Positions 23,831 to 32,469 of a stretch of DNA of 64,000 nucleotides are shown one piece after another; the stretch's first letter is position 1; each line of letters begins with the position of its first letter. The DNA comes from JAIVJZ01 sp035645695 (GTDB lineage: Bacteria; Acidobacteriota; Blastocatellia; Pyrinomonadales; Pyrinomonadaceae), in NCBI GenBank assembly GCA_035645695.1, contig DASQMC010000030.1:92666-156665 (forward strand). The letters run 5' to 3'. The notes below the pieces were generated by a model. It was not told the DNA's origin, ran no database searches, and saw nothing but the letters and a program-made list of their open reading frames with translations. The position numbers and the translations under genes are program-made.

Positions 23831-25252
23831 TCATTTGCATTCTTCGCAGGGCGCGGTGTAACGGCAAGCTCGCGGGTTGAGCGGCTCGGCCAGCATGTCA
23901 ACGGCCGGTGGCGCGTGGAAGCGTTTCCCCCAGGATGCGCGCGCGAGCCGCCCCTCGACCGAGACGAGATCGCCCACGCTTGCCGCCGCCGCAGGGGGTT
24001 CGCCCGCGCCGCCCTTTGCCGCCGCTTCGACATCGCGCATGTGAATCGGCAAACTCGCCGCCACCGCAGCCTGCACGAGCAGCAGCGACGCCAGAGCGTA
24101 GCCCGCCACGCGCGCTTTCGTCCACGCCAGCGTCGCCGCCCCGTAGATTAGCAAAAAGGCCGCGTAACGCGCATTCGCCGATCTCGTCAACACAAGATAG
24201 CCGACGCAGGCCACGAATGCGAACGCGAACGCCGACGCCATCAAGTTCCGCGGCAGCCTTCCCTCTGCCGCCAACTTCCCCGCCGGACGCGAAAGCAACG
24301 TCAGACCCGCCAGCGTAATAACGAGCGCCCAGAATAAGGGCGAACGTCGCAAGCCCGTGTTGATGAAACTGAACAAAAGAGAGACGTACATCCGCGCGCG
24401 TCCGGTCGCCGAAGGTGCGGGCGGCGCGGGGCGCGGCGTGTTCCCTGCGCCCGCCGATACGCCCGCATGATCAATCGCGCTCGCGTTCGCCGCCGGGTTC
24501 GTATTCGCCTTCGTCTCCGCTTTACCCGCGCCGGATACGACAGAGGTTAATTGTTCCGCAGCGAGTTTGAACCGCTGAGGCCAGTACAGCCCCGCGCCCG
24601 CCAGCGCGGCGACGAACGCGACGGACGCGACGGACGCGATTCCGACGGACGCCAACCGCCGCGGCCACCCGTGCGCGTAGAACGCGCCCGACGCGAGAAT
24701 GAACGGCAGCGCGATTTCATATGTGAGCAGCGCGAGCAACGCCGCGCAGGCCACCACCGCATATCCTCTCGCAGGCTTGCCCGAACGATGCGCCCACATG
24801 CTCACGCGCAGTTGCGCGGCGAGGAGCAGCAACACGAGCGCGTAGTTGAAAGTGCCCGACCAGAAGTTGAGCGTCTCGACCAGAATCGGCGACGAGAGCA
24901 GCACACCCGCCAGCAACGCCCCTCGGCGTCTGGAAAGCCCGGCGGACACGCAGGCGCAGACGAAGACGACGGTGGCGAACGCCAGAGCGATCAAAGTGTA
25001 CGGGACGGGCGATAGAGAGGCGCGCATCACGGCACGATTCGACAGCGCATAGGCGGGCACGGCGAGCAGGCGGTAGAAGCCGAAATCGTTCCAGTAGACG
25101 GCGAAGCCGTCGGGGAAGCACATGCGCGCGTAGAGGGCATCGTCGGGAAAGAATCTGGGATGCGGCGTCCAGGCGGCGTTCGCGCGCACGAGCAGGTACA
25201 AGGACAACAGGACGACGAGCGCGCCGCAGGCGAACAACAGCGCCGCCCGCAA
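23831..25252 (-). CDS. Polytopic membrane protein, possible glycosyltransferase-like
   Basis: This integral membrane protein of about 470 residues has ten or so hydrophobic segments (for example LLFACGALVVLLSLYLLV, YTLIALAFATVVFVCACV and GAATLAWTKARVAGYALASLLLVQAAV). Short charged loops such as PHPRFFPDDALYARM recall the GT-C dolichyl/polyprenyl-phosphate-dependent glycosyltransferases. A Pro/Ala-rich loop at about residues 250-290 is probably exposed. The only nearby start codons are TTG at 25252 or further upstream, so the N-terminus is uncertain. The late cysteines (CRYTAPCEECK) at the C-terminus are unusual. Confidence 0.6.
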   Translation of the reverse strand: MRAALLFACGALVVLLSLYLLVRANAAWTPHPRFFPDDALYARMCFPDGFAVYWNDFGFYRLLAVPAYALSNRAVMRASLSPVPYTLIALAFATVVFVCACVSAGLSRRRGALLAGVLLSSPILVETLNFWSGTFNYALVLLLLAAQLRVSMWAHRSGKPARGYAVVACAALLALLTYEIALPFILASGAFYAHGWPRRLASVGIASVASVAFVAALAGAGLYWPQRFKLAAEQLTSVVSGAGKAETKANTNPAANASAIDHAGVSAGAGNTPRPAPPAPSATGRARMYVSLLFSFINTGLRRSPLFWALVITLAGLTLLSRPAGKLAAEGRLPRNLMASAFAFAFVACVGYLVLTRSANARYAAFLLIYGAATLAWTKARVAGYALASLLLVQAAVAASLPIHMRDVEAAAKGGAGEPPAAAASVGDLVSVEGRLARASWGKRFHAPPAVDMLAEPLNPRACRYTAPCEECK

Positions 25253-25384
25253 CCCGTCATTTTCTGTGAACTGTCTCAGTTGCGCTTTGATGTTTCTCTG
25301 AACTGTCCCGGTCGTGCTTTTGTAGTGATGTTCGTGCGCTGGAACGGATTGTCAGCGCCCGGCGGCAGGCGCGCGGCGCGCCGT

Positions 25385-26698
25385 TCAGTCCGCGCCCATC
25401 GCTTCGACTTCGGGAGGCAGAGCGCGCCGCAGTCGGTTCGGGTAGAGCGGAAAACGAGAGGCGAGTTCGGCCACTTCGCGTCTCACCTTCTCGCGCACGT
25501 CCTCGGATTCGGGGGTGTGCAGGACTTCCGCGATGAGCCGTGCCACCGTTCCCATCTCCGCTTCGGTCATGCCGCGCGTCGTGAGGGCGGGCGTGCCGAG
25601 CCTGACGCCCGAGGTGACGAACGGCTTGTTCGTGTCGAACGGGATCGTGTTTTTGTTGACCGTGATGTGCGCCGCTTCGAGCGCCTTCTCGGCCACCTTG
25701 CCCGTGATGCCTTTCCCGCCCATGAAGACATCTACGAGCACGAGATGATTGTCCGTGCCGCCGGAGACGAGGCGGAACCCTTCGGCCTTGAGTCCTTCGG
25801 CGAGCGCGCTCGCGTTTCGCAAAACCTGCCGCTGGTACTCTTTGAAGTCCTCGCCGAGAGCTTCGCCGAACGCGACGGCCTTCGCCGCGATGATGTGCAC
25901 GAGCGGGCCGCCCTGCACGCCGGGAAACAGTTTCTTATTAACCTCGGCGGCGTGTTCCTCGCGGCACAGTATGAGGCCGCCGCGCGGGCCGCGCAGGGTC
26001 TTGTGCGTCGTGGTCGTGACGTAATCGGCGTGCGCGACGGGCGAGGGGTGCAAGCCCGCGGCGACGAGTCCGGCGATGTGCGCGATGTCGGCCATCACGC
26101 GCGCGCCCACCGAGCGCGCGATCTCGCCGATGCGCGCGAAATCAATCGTGCGCGGGTAGGCCGACGCGCCGCAGACGATCATGCGCGGGCGGTGTTCCTC
26201 GGCGCGACGCGCGAGATCGTCGTAGTCGATCTGCTCCGTGTCGGGCGAGACGCCGTAGTCCGCGACCTTGTAACTGATGCCGGAGAAGTTCATCGGGTGG
26301 CCGTGCGTGAGGTGGCCGCCGTGCGAGAGGTTCATGCCGAGGATGGTATCGCCGTAGTTGATCGCCGCGAGATAGACCGACATGTTCGCCTGCGCGCCCG
26401 AATGCGGCTGGACGTTCGCGTGCTCCGCGCCGAACAACTCTCGCGCGCGGTCAATGGCCGTCTGTTCCACCACGTCGGCGAATTCGCACCCGCCGTAGTA
26501 ACGCTTGCGCGGGTAGCCTTCGGCGTACTTGTTCGTGAAGACCGACCCCATCGCTTCCAGCACGGCCTCGCTCACGAAATTCTCCGACGCGATGAGTTCA
26601 AGCCCCTCGGCCTGACGCGCGACCTCGCTGTCGATGGCACGGCTGATTTCGGGATCAACTTCGGCGAGCGGCGCATTTCGGCGGTGGCGGTCGGTCAT
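25385..26698 (-). CDS. glyA: Serine hydroxymethyltransferase
   Basis: This PLP enzyme interconverts serine and glycine with transfer of a one-carbon unit to tetrahydrofolate. Family motifs are GLELIASENFVSEAVLEAMGSVFTNKYAEGYP, NVQPHSGAQAN, HGGHLTHGHPMNFSG and TTTTHKTLRGPRGG, where the last contains the PLP-binding lysine (about Lys233). The 437-aa length is slightly longer than E. coli GlyA because of an N-terminal extension. The ATG at 26698 follows CCGAGGAGAGAATCT, a good ribosome binding site. Confidence 0.95.
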   Translation of the reverse strand: MTDRHRRNAPLAEVDPEISRAIDSEVARQAEGLELIASENFVSEAVLEAMGSVFTNKYAEGYPRKRYYGGCEFADVVEQTAIDRARELFGAEHANVQPHSGAQANMSVYLAAINYGDTILGMNLSHGGHLTHGHPMNFSGISYKVADYGVSPDTEQIDYDDLARRAEEHRPRMIVCGASAYPRTIDFARIGEIARSVGARVMADIAHIAGLVAAGLHPSPVAHADYVTTTTHKTLRGPRGGLILCREEHAAEVNKKLFPGVQGGPLVHIIAAKAVAFGEALGEDFKEYQRQVLRNASALAEGLKAEGFRLVSGGTDNHLVLVDVFMGGKGITGKVAEKALEAAHITVNKNTIPFDTNKPFVTSGVRLGTPALTTRGMTEAEMGTVARLIAEVLHTPESEDVREKVRREVAELASRFPLYPNRLRRALPPEVEAMGAD

Positions 26699-26811
26699 AG
26701 ATTCTCTCCTCGGCGGCGTGAATTTGCAGTTGATGTGAAACTGTTTATCGGGCGTAGCGGATGTTACATCACGCGTTTACGGCGGCGCAAACTACTTGCA
26801 GCGGGCGGCAG

Positions 26812-27294
26812 TCACACGCCCGGAGCTTCTTTGCGTTTATACGCCCTGATGTCTTCGCTCAATCGTTTCATCTCGGATTCGGGAAATTCGCTCCCCCAGT
26901 TGCGGGTGAAATCATCCACTTCCATATCGTTCTGAATATCGCGCAGAGCCTTCCAGAAAGGATGACACAGGTCGAGCCTTGAACCTTCGTAGAAGAACAC
27001 GCGCTCGCCCGTGCCCTCAAGCCGCAGGTGATTTTTGTACCACTTCACTTCGAGTTCGGCGCGTTCGCCGCGCGCTTTAAAATTAAAGTCCGCCTCGTCG
27101 GGCTCATACGCCCATTTCACCGTCAGCTCCGTCTCTTCCAACAGGAGTCTAGACAGTGCACAGATGAGATCACGCAAAGGATCGTAAGGCACGGAGGAGA
27201 CGGCTTCGATCAAACTCTGCTCGCCCGCCCTCAGTTCAAACGACATCCAGCCGCATTGCGGGCTGTTGAAAGATACGCGCAGTTTTTCGCTCAT
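26812..27294 (-). CDS. Conserved hypothetical protein, DUF-like
   Basis: This 160-residue cytoplasmic protein has no signal peptide. Recognisable segments are VSFNSPQCGWMSFELRAG, YDPLRDLICALSRLL, VKWAYEPDEADFNFKARG and FFYEGSRLDLCHPFWKALRDIQ. The combination of short beta hairpins with a central helix fits an uncharacterised small domain found with immunity-like or SUKH-like proteins, but I do not recognise it firmly. It lies 110 bp upstream of proS's start region on the opposite strand. Confidence 0.6.
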   Translation of the reverse strand: MSEKLRVSFNSPQCGWMSFELRAGEQSLIEAVSSVPYDPLRDLICALSRLLLEETELTVKWAYEPDEADFNFKARGERAELEVKWYKNHLRLEGTGERVFFYEGSRLDLCHPFWKALRDIQNDMEVDDFTRNWGSEFPESEMKRLSEDIRAYKRKEAPGV

Positions 27295-27486
27295 GTGTTC
27301 AGCCTACCCCAAAAACTCTCCGCTCGTCCCGGCCGGCGGCTCATTGTGAGCGTGCCGCCCGTCTTCCCGCAAGGGCGTGCACGCCACGGCCGTTTGCCTT
27401 GCACGCGCACCGTGCGCGACAATGCCCGTTCACCTCGCGTCGCACTTTTATTCGACTTCTTTTAAAGGAGACTGGAAACAACTTTC

Positions 27487-29241
27487 ATGCGCTGGTCAAA
27501 CTTTTTCATCCCCACGTTGCGCGAAGTCCCGGCCGATGCGGAAGTCGTCTCGCATCGCCTTTTGCTTCGCGCCGGCATGGTGCGCCAACTCGCGGCGGGC
27601 ATCTATTCCTATCTCCCTCTCTCCTGGCTCGTCATGCGCAGGATCATGGCTGTCGTGCGCGAGGAGATGGACGCCGTCGGCGGGCAGGAATTTTTCCTCC
27701 CCGCCCTGAACCCTAAAGAGATTTGGGATGAGACCGGCCGCTGGACGGTGATGGGCGACAACATGTTCCGCCTCAAGGATCGCAAGGGCGCGGAACTGTG
27801 CCTCGGTATGACGCACGAGGAAGTCTTCACCGGCATCGCCCGTCACGAACTGCGCTCTTACAAGCAACTGCCGCAAATCTGGTATCAGATACAGACTAAA
27901 TTTCGCGACGAAGCGCGCCCCAAGTCCGGCGTCCTGCGCGTCCGCCAGTTCATCATGAAGGACGCCTATTCGTTCGACGTGGACCAGGCGGGTCTCGACA
28001 AGTCTTTCGAAGATCAGCGCGAGGCGTACATCAAAATCTTCACGCGCTGCGGCATCAAGTTCTCAATCGTCGAAGCCTCGTCGGGCGCGATGGGCGGCTC
28101 GGCTTCGAGCGAGTTCATGGTCAAGACCGACGCGGGCGAAGACTTGATCGCCACCTGCACAAGCTGTGACTACGCGGCCAATCTGGAGAAGGCCACTTCG
28201 CAACTGACCATCGTCATCGACGAACCAAGCGCGGGCGGCGCGCCTGAAGAATTTCCCACGCCCGGCGTCCGCACGATTGAAGATTTGATCTCGTTTCCCG
28301 GCGGCGCGGCCGCAGACCGCCAGATCAAGACGCTCGTCTACATTGCCGTGAACGAGGCGGGGGAGAGCTTCCCCGTCCTCGCCCTCCTGCGCGGCGATCA
28401 TCAACTGCACGAGACGAAACTCGCCGACGCGCTCGGCGCGATTGAAGTGCGCCCCGCGCACCCGGAAGAAATACGCGACCTGATGGGCGCCAGCGCGGGC
28501 AGCTTAGGCGGCGTCGGCATGAAGCAGCGCGCGAAGTCCGCGGGGCGCGACCTGCGCGTCGTCGCGGATCATGCGTTGAAGGATCGCAGCAACATGACGA
28601 CGGGCGCGAACAAGGACGAACACCACCTGCGCGGGGTGAGTATCGAGCGCGACATTCCCGTAGACCTCTGGACAGACCTGCGCACGGTGCAGTCGGGCGA
28701 AGCGTGTCCCAACTGCGAGGCGGGCGCGCTAGAAGTCTCGAAGTCGCTCGAAATCGGCCACATCTTCAAACTCGGCACGAAGTATTCCAAGTCGATGAAC
28801 GCGACGGTGCTCGACCGGAACGGCAAGGAGACGCCCGTCGTGATGGGCAGTTACGGCATCGGCATCGAACGCATCATGGCCGCCGCCATCGAGCTCCACC
28901 ACGACGCCGACGGCATCATCTGGCCGCGCGCCATCGCGCCCTTCGACGCGGTCGTCACCATCACGAACATCAAGCAGCCGGAGTTGCGAGACGCGGGCGA
29001 ACGACTCTACCGGGAACTGCGCGCCGCCGGTCTCGAAGTACTGCTCGACGACCGCGACGAACGCGCGGGCGTCAAGTTCAAAGACGCAGACCTCATAGGC
29101 ATTCCCTACCGCGTCACCGTCGGCAAGAAGACCACGGACGGCACGGTCGAACTATTCGACCGCGCCGCGAAACAATCCACCGATGTGAGCCTCGCGGATG
29201 TCGTCAGCCGCGTTCAACAACTCGCGCTCGCGGGTTCGTGA
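27487..29241 (+). CDS. proS: Prolyl-tRNA synthetase
   Basis: This class II aminoacyl-tRNA synthetase charges tRNA-Pro. The N-terminal catalytic segments contain VSHRLLLRAGMVRQLAAGIYSYLPL, YQIQTKFRDEARPKSGVLRVRQFIMKDAYSFD (motif 2) and GIGIERIMAAAIE (motif 3). A central editing-type insertion (about 225-390, with GDHQLHETKLADALG) identifies the bacterial-type enzyme of about 580 residues. The C-terminal anticodon-binding domain reads APFDAVVTITNIKQ and DDRDERAGVKFKDADLIGIPYRVTVG. An AAAGGAGA is about 12 nt upstream of the ATG. Confidence 0.95.
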   Translation: MRWSNFFIPTLREVPADAEVVSHRLLLRAGMVRQLAAGIYSYLPLSWLVMRRIMAVVREEMDAVGGQEFFLPALNPKEIWDETGRWTVMGDNMFRLKDRKGAELCLGMTHEEVFTGIARHELRSYKQLPQIWYQIQTKFRDEARPKSGVLRVRQFIMKDAYSFDVDQAGLDKSFEDQREAYIKIFTRCGIKFSIVEASSGAMGGSASSEFMVKTDAGEDLIATCTSCDYAANLEKATSQLTIVIDEPSAGGAPEEFPTPGVRTIEDLISFPGGAAADRQIKTLVYIAVNEAGESFPVLALLRGDHQLHETKLADALGAIEVRPAHPEEIRDLMGASAGSLGGVGMKQRAKSAGRDLRVVADHALKDRSNMTTGANKDEHHLRGVSIERDIPVDLWTDLRTVQSGEACPNCEAGALEVSKSLEIGHIFKLGTKYSKSMNATVLDRNGKETPVVMGSYGIGIERIMAAAIELHHDADGIIWPRAIAPFDAVVTITNIKQPELRDAGERLYRELRAAGLEVLLDDRDERAGVKFKDADLIGIPYRVTVGKKTTDGTVELFDRAAKQSTDVSLADVVSRVQQLALAGS

Positions 29242-29269
29242 TATAGATCGACGCGGGGACGGGGCACGC

Positions 29270-29443
29270 GCGCTCGAAACGAACGACCTCATCGCCAACA
29301 TGGTCGAATACCCGGCCGTCGCACGCGGCCGCGGGCGCTTCCGCTTTCAGGTGATGGCGACCCACACGCCCGAACAGATCGACACGGCCGCGGGCATCTT
29401 CCGCCGCTCGCTCGCCCTAGCGCGGGCGTGCATGAGCGAATAA
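29270..29443 (+). pseudogene. C-terminal remnant of a Kbl/BioF-type PLP acyltransferase
   Basis: The frame reads LETNDLIANMVEYPAVARGRG, then RFRFQVMATHTPEQIDTA and FRRSLALARACMSE, and stops at 29443. This matches the C-terminal end of 2-amino-3-ketobutyrate CoA ligase / 8-amino-7-oxononanoate synthase proteins, whose last helices carry an M.YPAV...R.R...MATHT pattern. No frame upstream codes for the rest: the reading frame enters proS. I infer a truncated relict of a gene that was deleted or rearranged, with its stop codon 2 nt before a repeat hairpin. Confidence 0.6.
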
Positions 29444-29445
29444 TT

Positions 29446-29527
29446 AAACGATGAACGCGGAACGATGAACGATGAACTGAAAACGAGTGGCTTTCAGTTC
29501 ATCGTTCATCGTTCCGCGTTCATCGTT
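29446..29527. repeat. Perfect hairpin of AACGATG/AACGCGG heptamers
   Basis: The arms (29446-29482 and 29491-29527) pair over about 36 bp with an 8-nt loop. Units are AACGATG, AACGCGG, AACGATG, AACGATG, AACTGAA. The right arm ends in a run of six Ts, giving an efficient intrinsic terminator. It begins just after the stop of the gene remnant. Confidence 0.9.
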
Positions 29528-29534
29528 TTTTCTT

Positions 29535-31052
29535 CTAGTTCGACATCTCGTTAATCAGCAACGTGAGGGCGTTGTCTTGCAGCGTCTTGTTGTTTTGGAG
29601 TTCGCTGTGGAAGTCGCAGGCGAAGACGCCGTAGGCGATGGGAAGCGGCGTGTCGAATAACCGGCTGCGGCGCGGCGCATCGAGCCGCTCGCCGAGAAGC
29701 GAGCGGCGCGTGACGCGGCCGTCGCCGGGTTCGTACATCGCGCGAATGACATCCCTGCGTTTGATCTTGCGACCCTGCGCATCGCGCAACTCGCGCGGCT
29801 CGGTGAGCGTCAACCAACGCCCGCGCCGTTCGTCGCGCAGGATGACGGGCGCGTTCAGAGTCTCTTCGCAGTCGCCGCCGAAGACGTAGAGCGCGACCGG
29901 AGGCGTCGCGGCTGTCGCGGTGTCGTCGTCGGGCGGGTGCGCGTCGAGCGCGGCGTGAAAGCGGCGTGCGCGCGTGAGGGCGGCGGCAAAATAGGCGTCG
30001 AGTTCGGCGAGCGTGGCGCGTTGGGGCTCGCCTTCCTCGTCGCGCACTTTCCCGAGGCGGTAGCGTTCGCGAAACTCTTCGTCGTTGATCGGCGACCACT
30101 TGTACTTGCGCCACACCTGCGGGTCGTAAAAATCAACTTCGAGCGGCGCGAGGTTTTGATCCAGAAAGCGGACGGCTTCCGGGTGCGGGAGCAGTTGATA
30201 AATGGAGGGGATCGTCACGGCGTCTTCGCGCGAGAGCTTATTGAGCAGGCGGATTCTGCGGCGCAAACCCTCGTTGATCGAATAGCCTTCGAGCAGCGTG
30301 GCGAAAGCCTCCATCGTGCCTTCGTTGGGCGTGCCGAACATGAAGATTTTTTTGATGTGACGCGCGCCCGCCCACGTCGGCTGCGGCACGGCGGCGTCGC
30401 CTTCGGGCAAGCCCGCGTCGCCGTACATCGCCGCGTAGCGCGCGACGAGTCCGCCCATCGAATGCGCCACGATGTTGAAGCGCAGGTCGGGGCGGCCGAG
30501 TTTCCGTTTCAACTCCTCGATGCGCTCGAAGAGCAGTTGCGCCGATTCGACGTTATCGCGCCGCCAATCATAAGGGAAGACGTAGAAGGTATCGCGGTCG
30601 CCTTCGGGGGCGGGGTTGTCCCAATCGCCGTCGCGATAGTTGCCGAAGCGGCGCAGGGCGTTTAAGAGTTCGTAATAGACGTAAATGTCGGGGGCGAGGC
30701 GCGCGAGCTTTGCCGTTTCGACGATGCGTTCGGCGACGAGTTCGTCGCGGTTCGAGGCGAGGTCGGGCATCGTCGGCAAACTCAGGCCGTCGGTCGAGGA
30801 ACGAAACGCCGAAGGCCACACCACCTCGCGCGTGCGCCGGTTCATCAGTTGTGAGCCGAGTATGCCGGGGATGACGATGACCGGAGTCTTATCTTTGCGC
30901 GTGCGCGCCGGGGCGAAGATGCGTTCGAGGTCGGGCGTGCGCCGCGCGCCGCAACCCGGCAGCATTATCGCTTGCGCGATAATCAAAAAAACGATGAACG
31001 CGGAACGATGAACGCGGAATGAAAAAAAGACGCCTCTTATTCTTTTATTCAT
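29535..31052 (-). CDS. LCAT/PGAP1-like lipoprotein hydrolase
   Basis: This alpha/beta hydrolase is anchored as a lipoprotein. The lipobox IMLPGC gives the lipid-anchored Cys34. The family motifs are TPVIVIPGILGSQLMNRRTREVVWP at the N-terminal oxyanion region and NIVAHSMGGLVARYAA with the nucleophile Ser in the GHSMGG-type elbow. The length (505 aa) and the N-terminal GILGS are typical of lecithin:cholesterol acyltransferase-like hydrolases. The signal peptide (VHRSAFIVFLIIAQAIM) is encoded partly by the heptamer repeat at 30989-31077. The start at 31052 overlaps the LarB stop codon region, so the two genes are translationally coupled. Confidence 0.75.
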   Translation of the reverse strand: MNKRIRGVFFSFRVHRSAFIVFLIIAQAIMLPGCGARRTPDLERIFAPARTRKDKTPVIVIPGILGSQLMNRRTREVVWPSAFRSSTDGLSLPTMPDLASNRDELVAERIVETAKLARLAPDIYVYYELLNALRRFGNYRDGDWDNPAPEGDRDTFYVFPYDWRRDNVESAQLLFERIEELKRKLGRPDLRFNIVAHSMGGLVARYAAMYGDAGLPEGDAAVPQPTWAGARHIKKIFMFGTPNEGTMEAFATLLEGYSINEGLRRRIRLLNKLSREDAVTIPSIYQLLPHPEAVRFLDQNLAPLEVDFYDPQVWRKYKWSPINDEEFRERYRLGKVRDEEGEPQRATLAELDAYFAAALTRARRFHAALDAHPPDDDTATAATPPVALYVFGGDCEETLNAPVILRDERRGRWLTLTEPRELRDAQGRKIKRRDVIRAMYEPGDGRVTRRSLLGERLDAPRRSRLFDTPLPIAYGVFACDFHSELQNNKTLQDNALTLLINEMSN

Positions 31053-31077
31053 CGTTCATCGTTCCGCGTTCATCGTT
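30989..31077. repeat. Heptamer hairpin inside two coding regions
   Basis: AACGATG, AACGCGG, AACGATG and AACG on the left are mirrored at 31049-31077 around a pyrimidine-rich loop. The repeat encodes the C-terminus of LarB (NDERGTMNDE) and, in another frame, the first part of the hydrolase signal peptide (FRVHRSAFIV). It is the only element here that lies within reading frames that are kept open in both genes. Confidence 0.85.
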
Positions 31078-31845
31078 ACTTGCTCCGCCTTCATCATTCC
31101 ACTTGCGGTTGACGAGGCTGGCGACGAAGCCCGCGCCGAAACCGTTGTCGATGTTGACGACCGTGACGTTCGAGGCGCAGGAGTTGAGCATGCCGAGCAG
31201 CGCGGCCACGCCGCCGAACGACGCCCCGTAGCCGATGCTCGTCGGCACGGCGATGACCGGCACCGACACCAGCCCGCCCACCACCGAAGGCAAAGCCCCT
31301 TCCATCCCCGCCGCGACGACGATGACGCGGAAAGCGCGCAGGCGTTCGTGCTCGGCGAACAGGCGATGAATGCCCGCCACGCCCGCGTCCCAGATGCGCG
31401 CCACGCGGTTGCCCATCGCTTCGGCCACGAGCGCCGCCTCTTCGGCCACCGGAATGTCGCTCGTCCCGGCCGTCACGACGCCGATCTCGCCCACGCCCAG
31501 TTCCGTCAGATTGCGCCGGATGCGAATCAGCCGCGCCGCCTCGTGCCATTCGGCGTCGGTCGCGATGTTGCGCACCTCGCCGTAAGTCTCCGCATCCGTG
31601 CGCGTGACGAGTACGTTCGGCGAGCGCGCGACGAGGCGTTCGACGATCTCGCAGATTTGCCTGCGCGACTTCCCCGCCCCGAAGACGACTTCGGGGAAAC
31701 CCTGTCGCGTCGCCCGCGCGTGGTCGATGCGCGTGTGCTCGATGTTTTCGTAATGAAGATTGGCGAGGCGGCGCGCAGCCTCCGCCGTCTCCATGTCGCC
31801 TGTCCGGTGCGCGCGCAGCAGTTCTTCTATTTCGCGTAAATTCAT
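31045..31845 (-). CDS. larB: LarB-type pyridinium biscarboxylate mononucleotide synthase
   Basis: This protein (266 aa) is a LarB family member, an AIR-carboxylase (PurE)-like enzyme that carboxylates and hydrolyses nicotinic acid adenine dinucleotide in nickel-pincer cofactor synthesis. The visible family signatures are the start MNLREIEELLRAHRTGD, VFGAGKSRRQICEIVERL, IGVVTAGTSDIPVAEEAAL and VAVPTSIGYGASFGGVAALLGML. The ATG at 31845 gives the normal N-terminus; a 171-residue upstream extension is rejected because it would run through the intergenic gap. The last residues are encoded by the heptamer repeat. No larC or larE is in the window. Confidence 0.9.
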   Translation of the reverse strand: MNLREIEELLRAHRTGDMETAEAARRLANLHYENIEHTRIDHARATRQGFPEVVFGAGKSRRQICEIVERLVARSPNVLVTRTDAETYGEVRNIATDAEWHEAARLIRIRRNLTELGVGEIGVVTAGTSDIPVAEEAALVAEAMGNRVARIWDAGVAGIHRLFAEHERLRAFRVIVVAAGMEGALPSVVGGLVSVPVIAVPTSIGYGASFGGVAALLGMLNSCASNVTVVNIDNGFGAGFVASLVNRKWNDEGGASNDERGTMNDE

Positions 31846-32052
31846 CTTGTTTTGCGTCAACCGAGCCGTACCATGCCCTCGCGGCATTCTAGCATCGAAC
31901 GCGCGCGCGTTCGCAATTTGGCGGCGCGCTGCCCCGGTTTCAAACTCCCATCCGGATCGCATGTGCGCGCGTATTTGCCGCGTGGTGTAAACTCCGGGTC
32001 GTGACGTTAACCGCACGGCGACGCTCTCTATAAATTGACGCGGGAGAAACTC

Positions 32053-32439
32053 ATGGCGCTTTTCATCGAACGATATTTTGCCATCAGCATGCTGGCCGTG
32101 GGCCTGTCGCACATCGCAATGGCGCGACAGTGGCGCGACTTCTTCCTGCGGCTGAAAGCGACGGGCGTGGCTGGCATCATCATCGCCATGTTCACCTTTC
32201 CGCTCGGCCTGCTGATCGTGCTCGGGCATAACGTCTGGGTGCTCGATCTGCCCGTTATCGTCACCATCTGCGGCTGGGGCATGACCCTCAAGAGCGCGAC
32301 TTACGCGCTCGTTCCCGGTCAGGCCGAACGCATGATTCCGGAGGGCGCAGACGCCCACCGGAAATACGTGGCGGGCGGCTTCGTGGCGTTAGCCATCGGC
32401 GCGCTTTTGCTTTACCATTCATTTTTCCGCGCGGCGTGA
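32053..32439 (+). CDS. Small integral membrane protein of unknown function
   Basis: This 128-residue protein has about three hydrophobic segments (YFAISMLAVGLSHIAMA, GVAGIIIAMFTFPLGLLIVLG and AGGFVALAIGALLLYHSFF). The ATG at 32053 follows GGGAGAA; the longer frame from 32035 only adds MTREKL. It is the first gene in the forward string that contains the menaquinone genes and ends 30 bp before ubiX. The function is unknown. Position suggests a membrane-associated accessory role, which is inference. Confidence 0.65.
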   Translation: MALFIERYFAISMLAVGLSHIAMARQWRDFFLRLKATGVAGIIIAMFTFPLGLLIVLGHNVWVLDLPVIVTICGWGMTLKSATYALVPGQAERMIPEGADAHRKYVAGGFVALAIGALLLYHSFFRAA

Positions 32440-32469
32440 CATTCGCGCCCTGACGGCGCGGCACGACTT

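Noticed and set aside
31846..32358. Long N-terminal extension of LarB
   Set aside because: It crosses the intergenic region and overlaps the divergent membrane protein gene; the family starts at MNLREIEELL.
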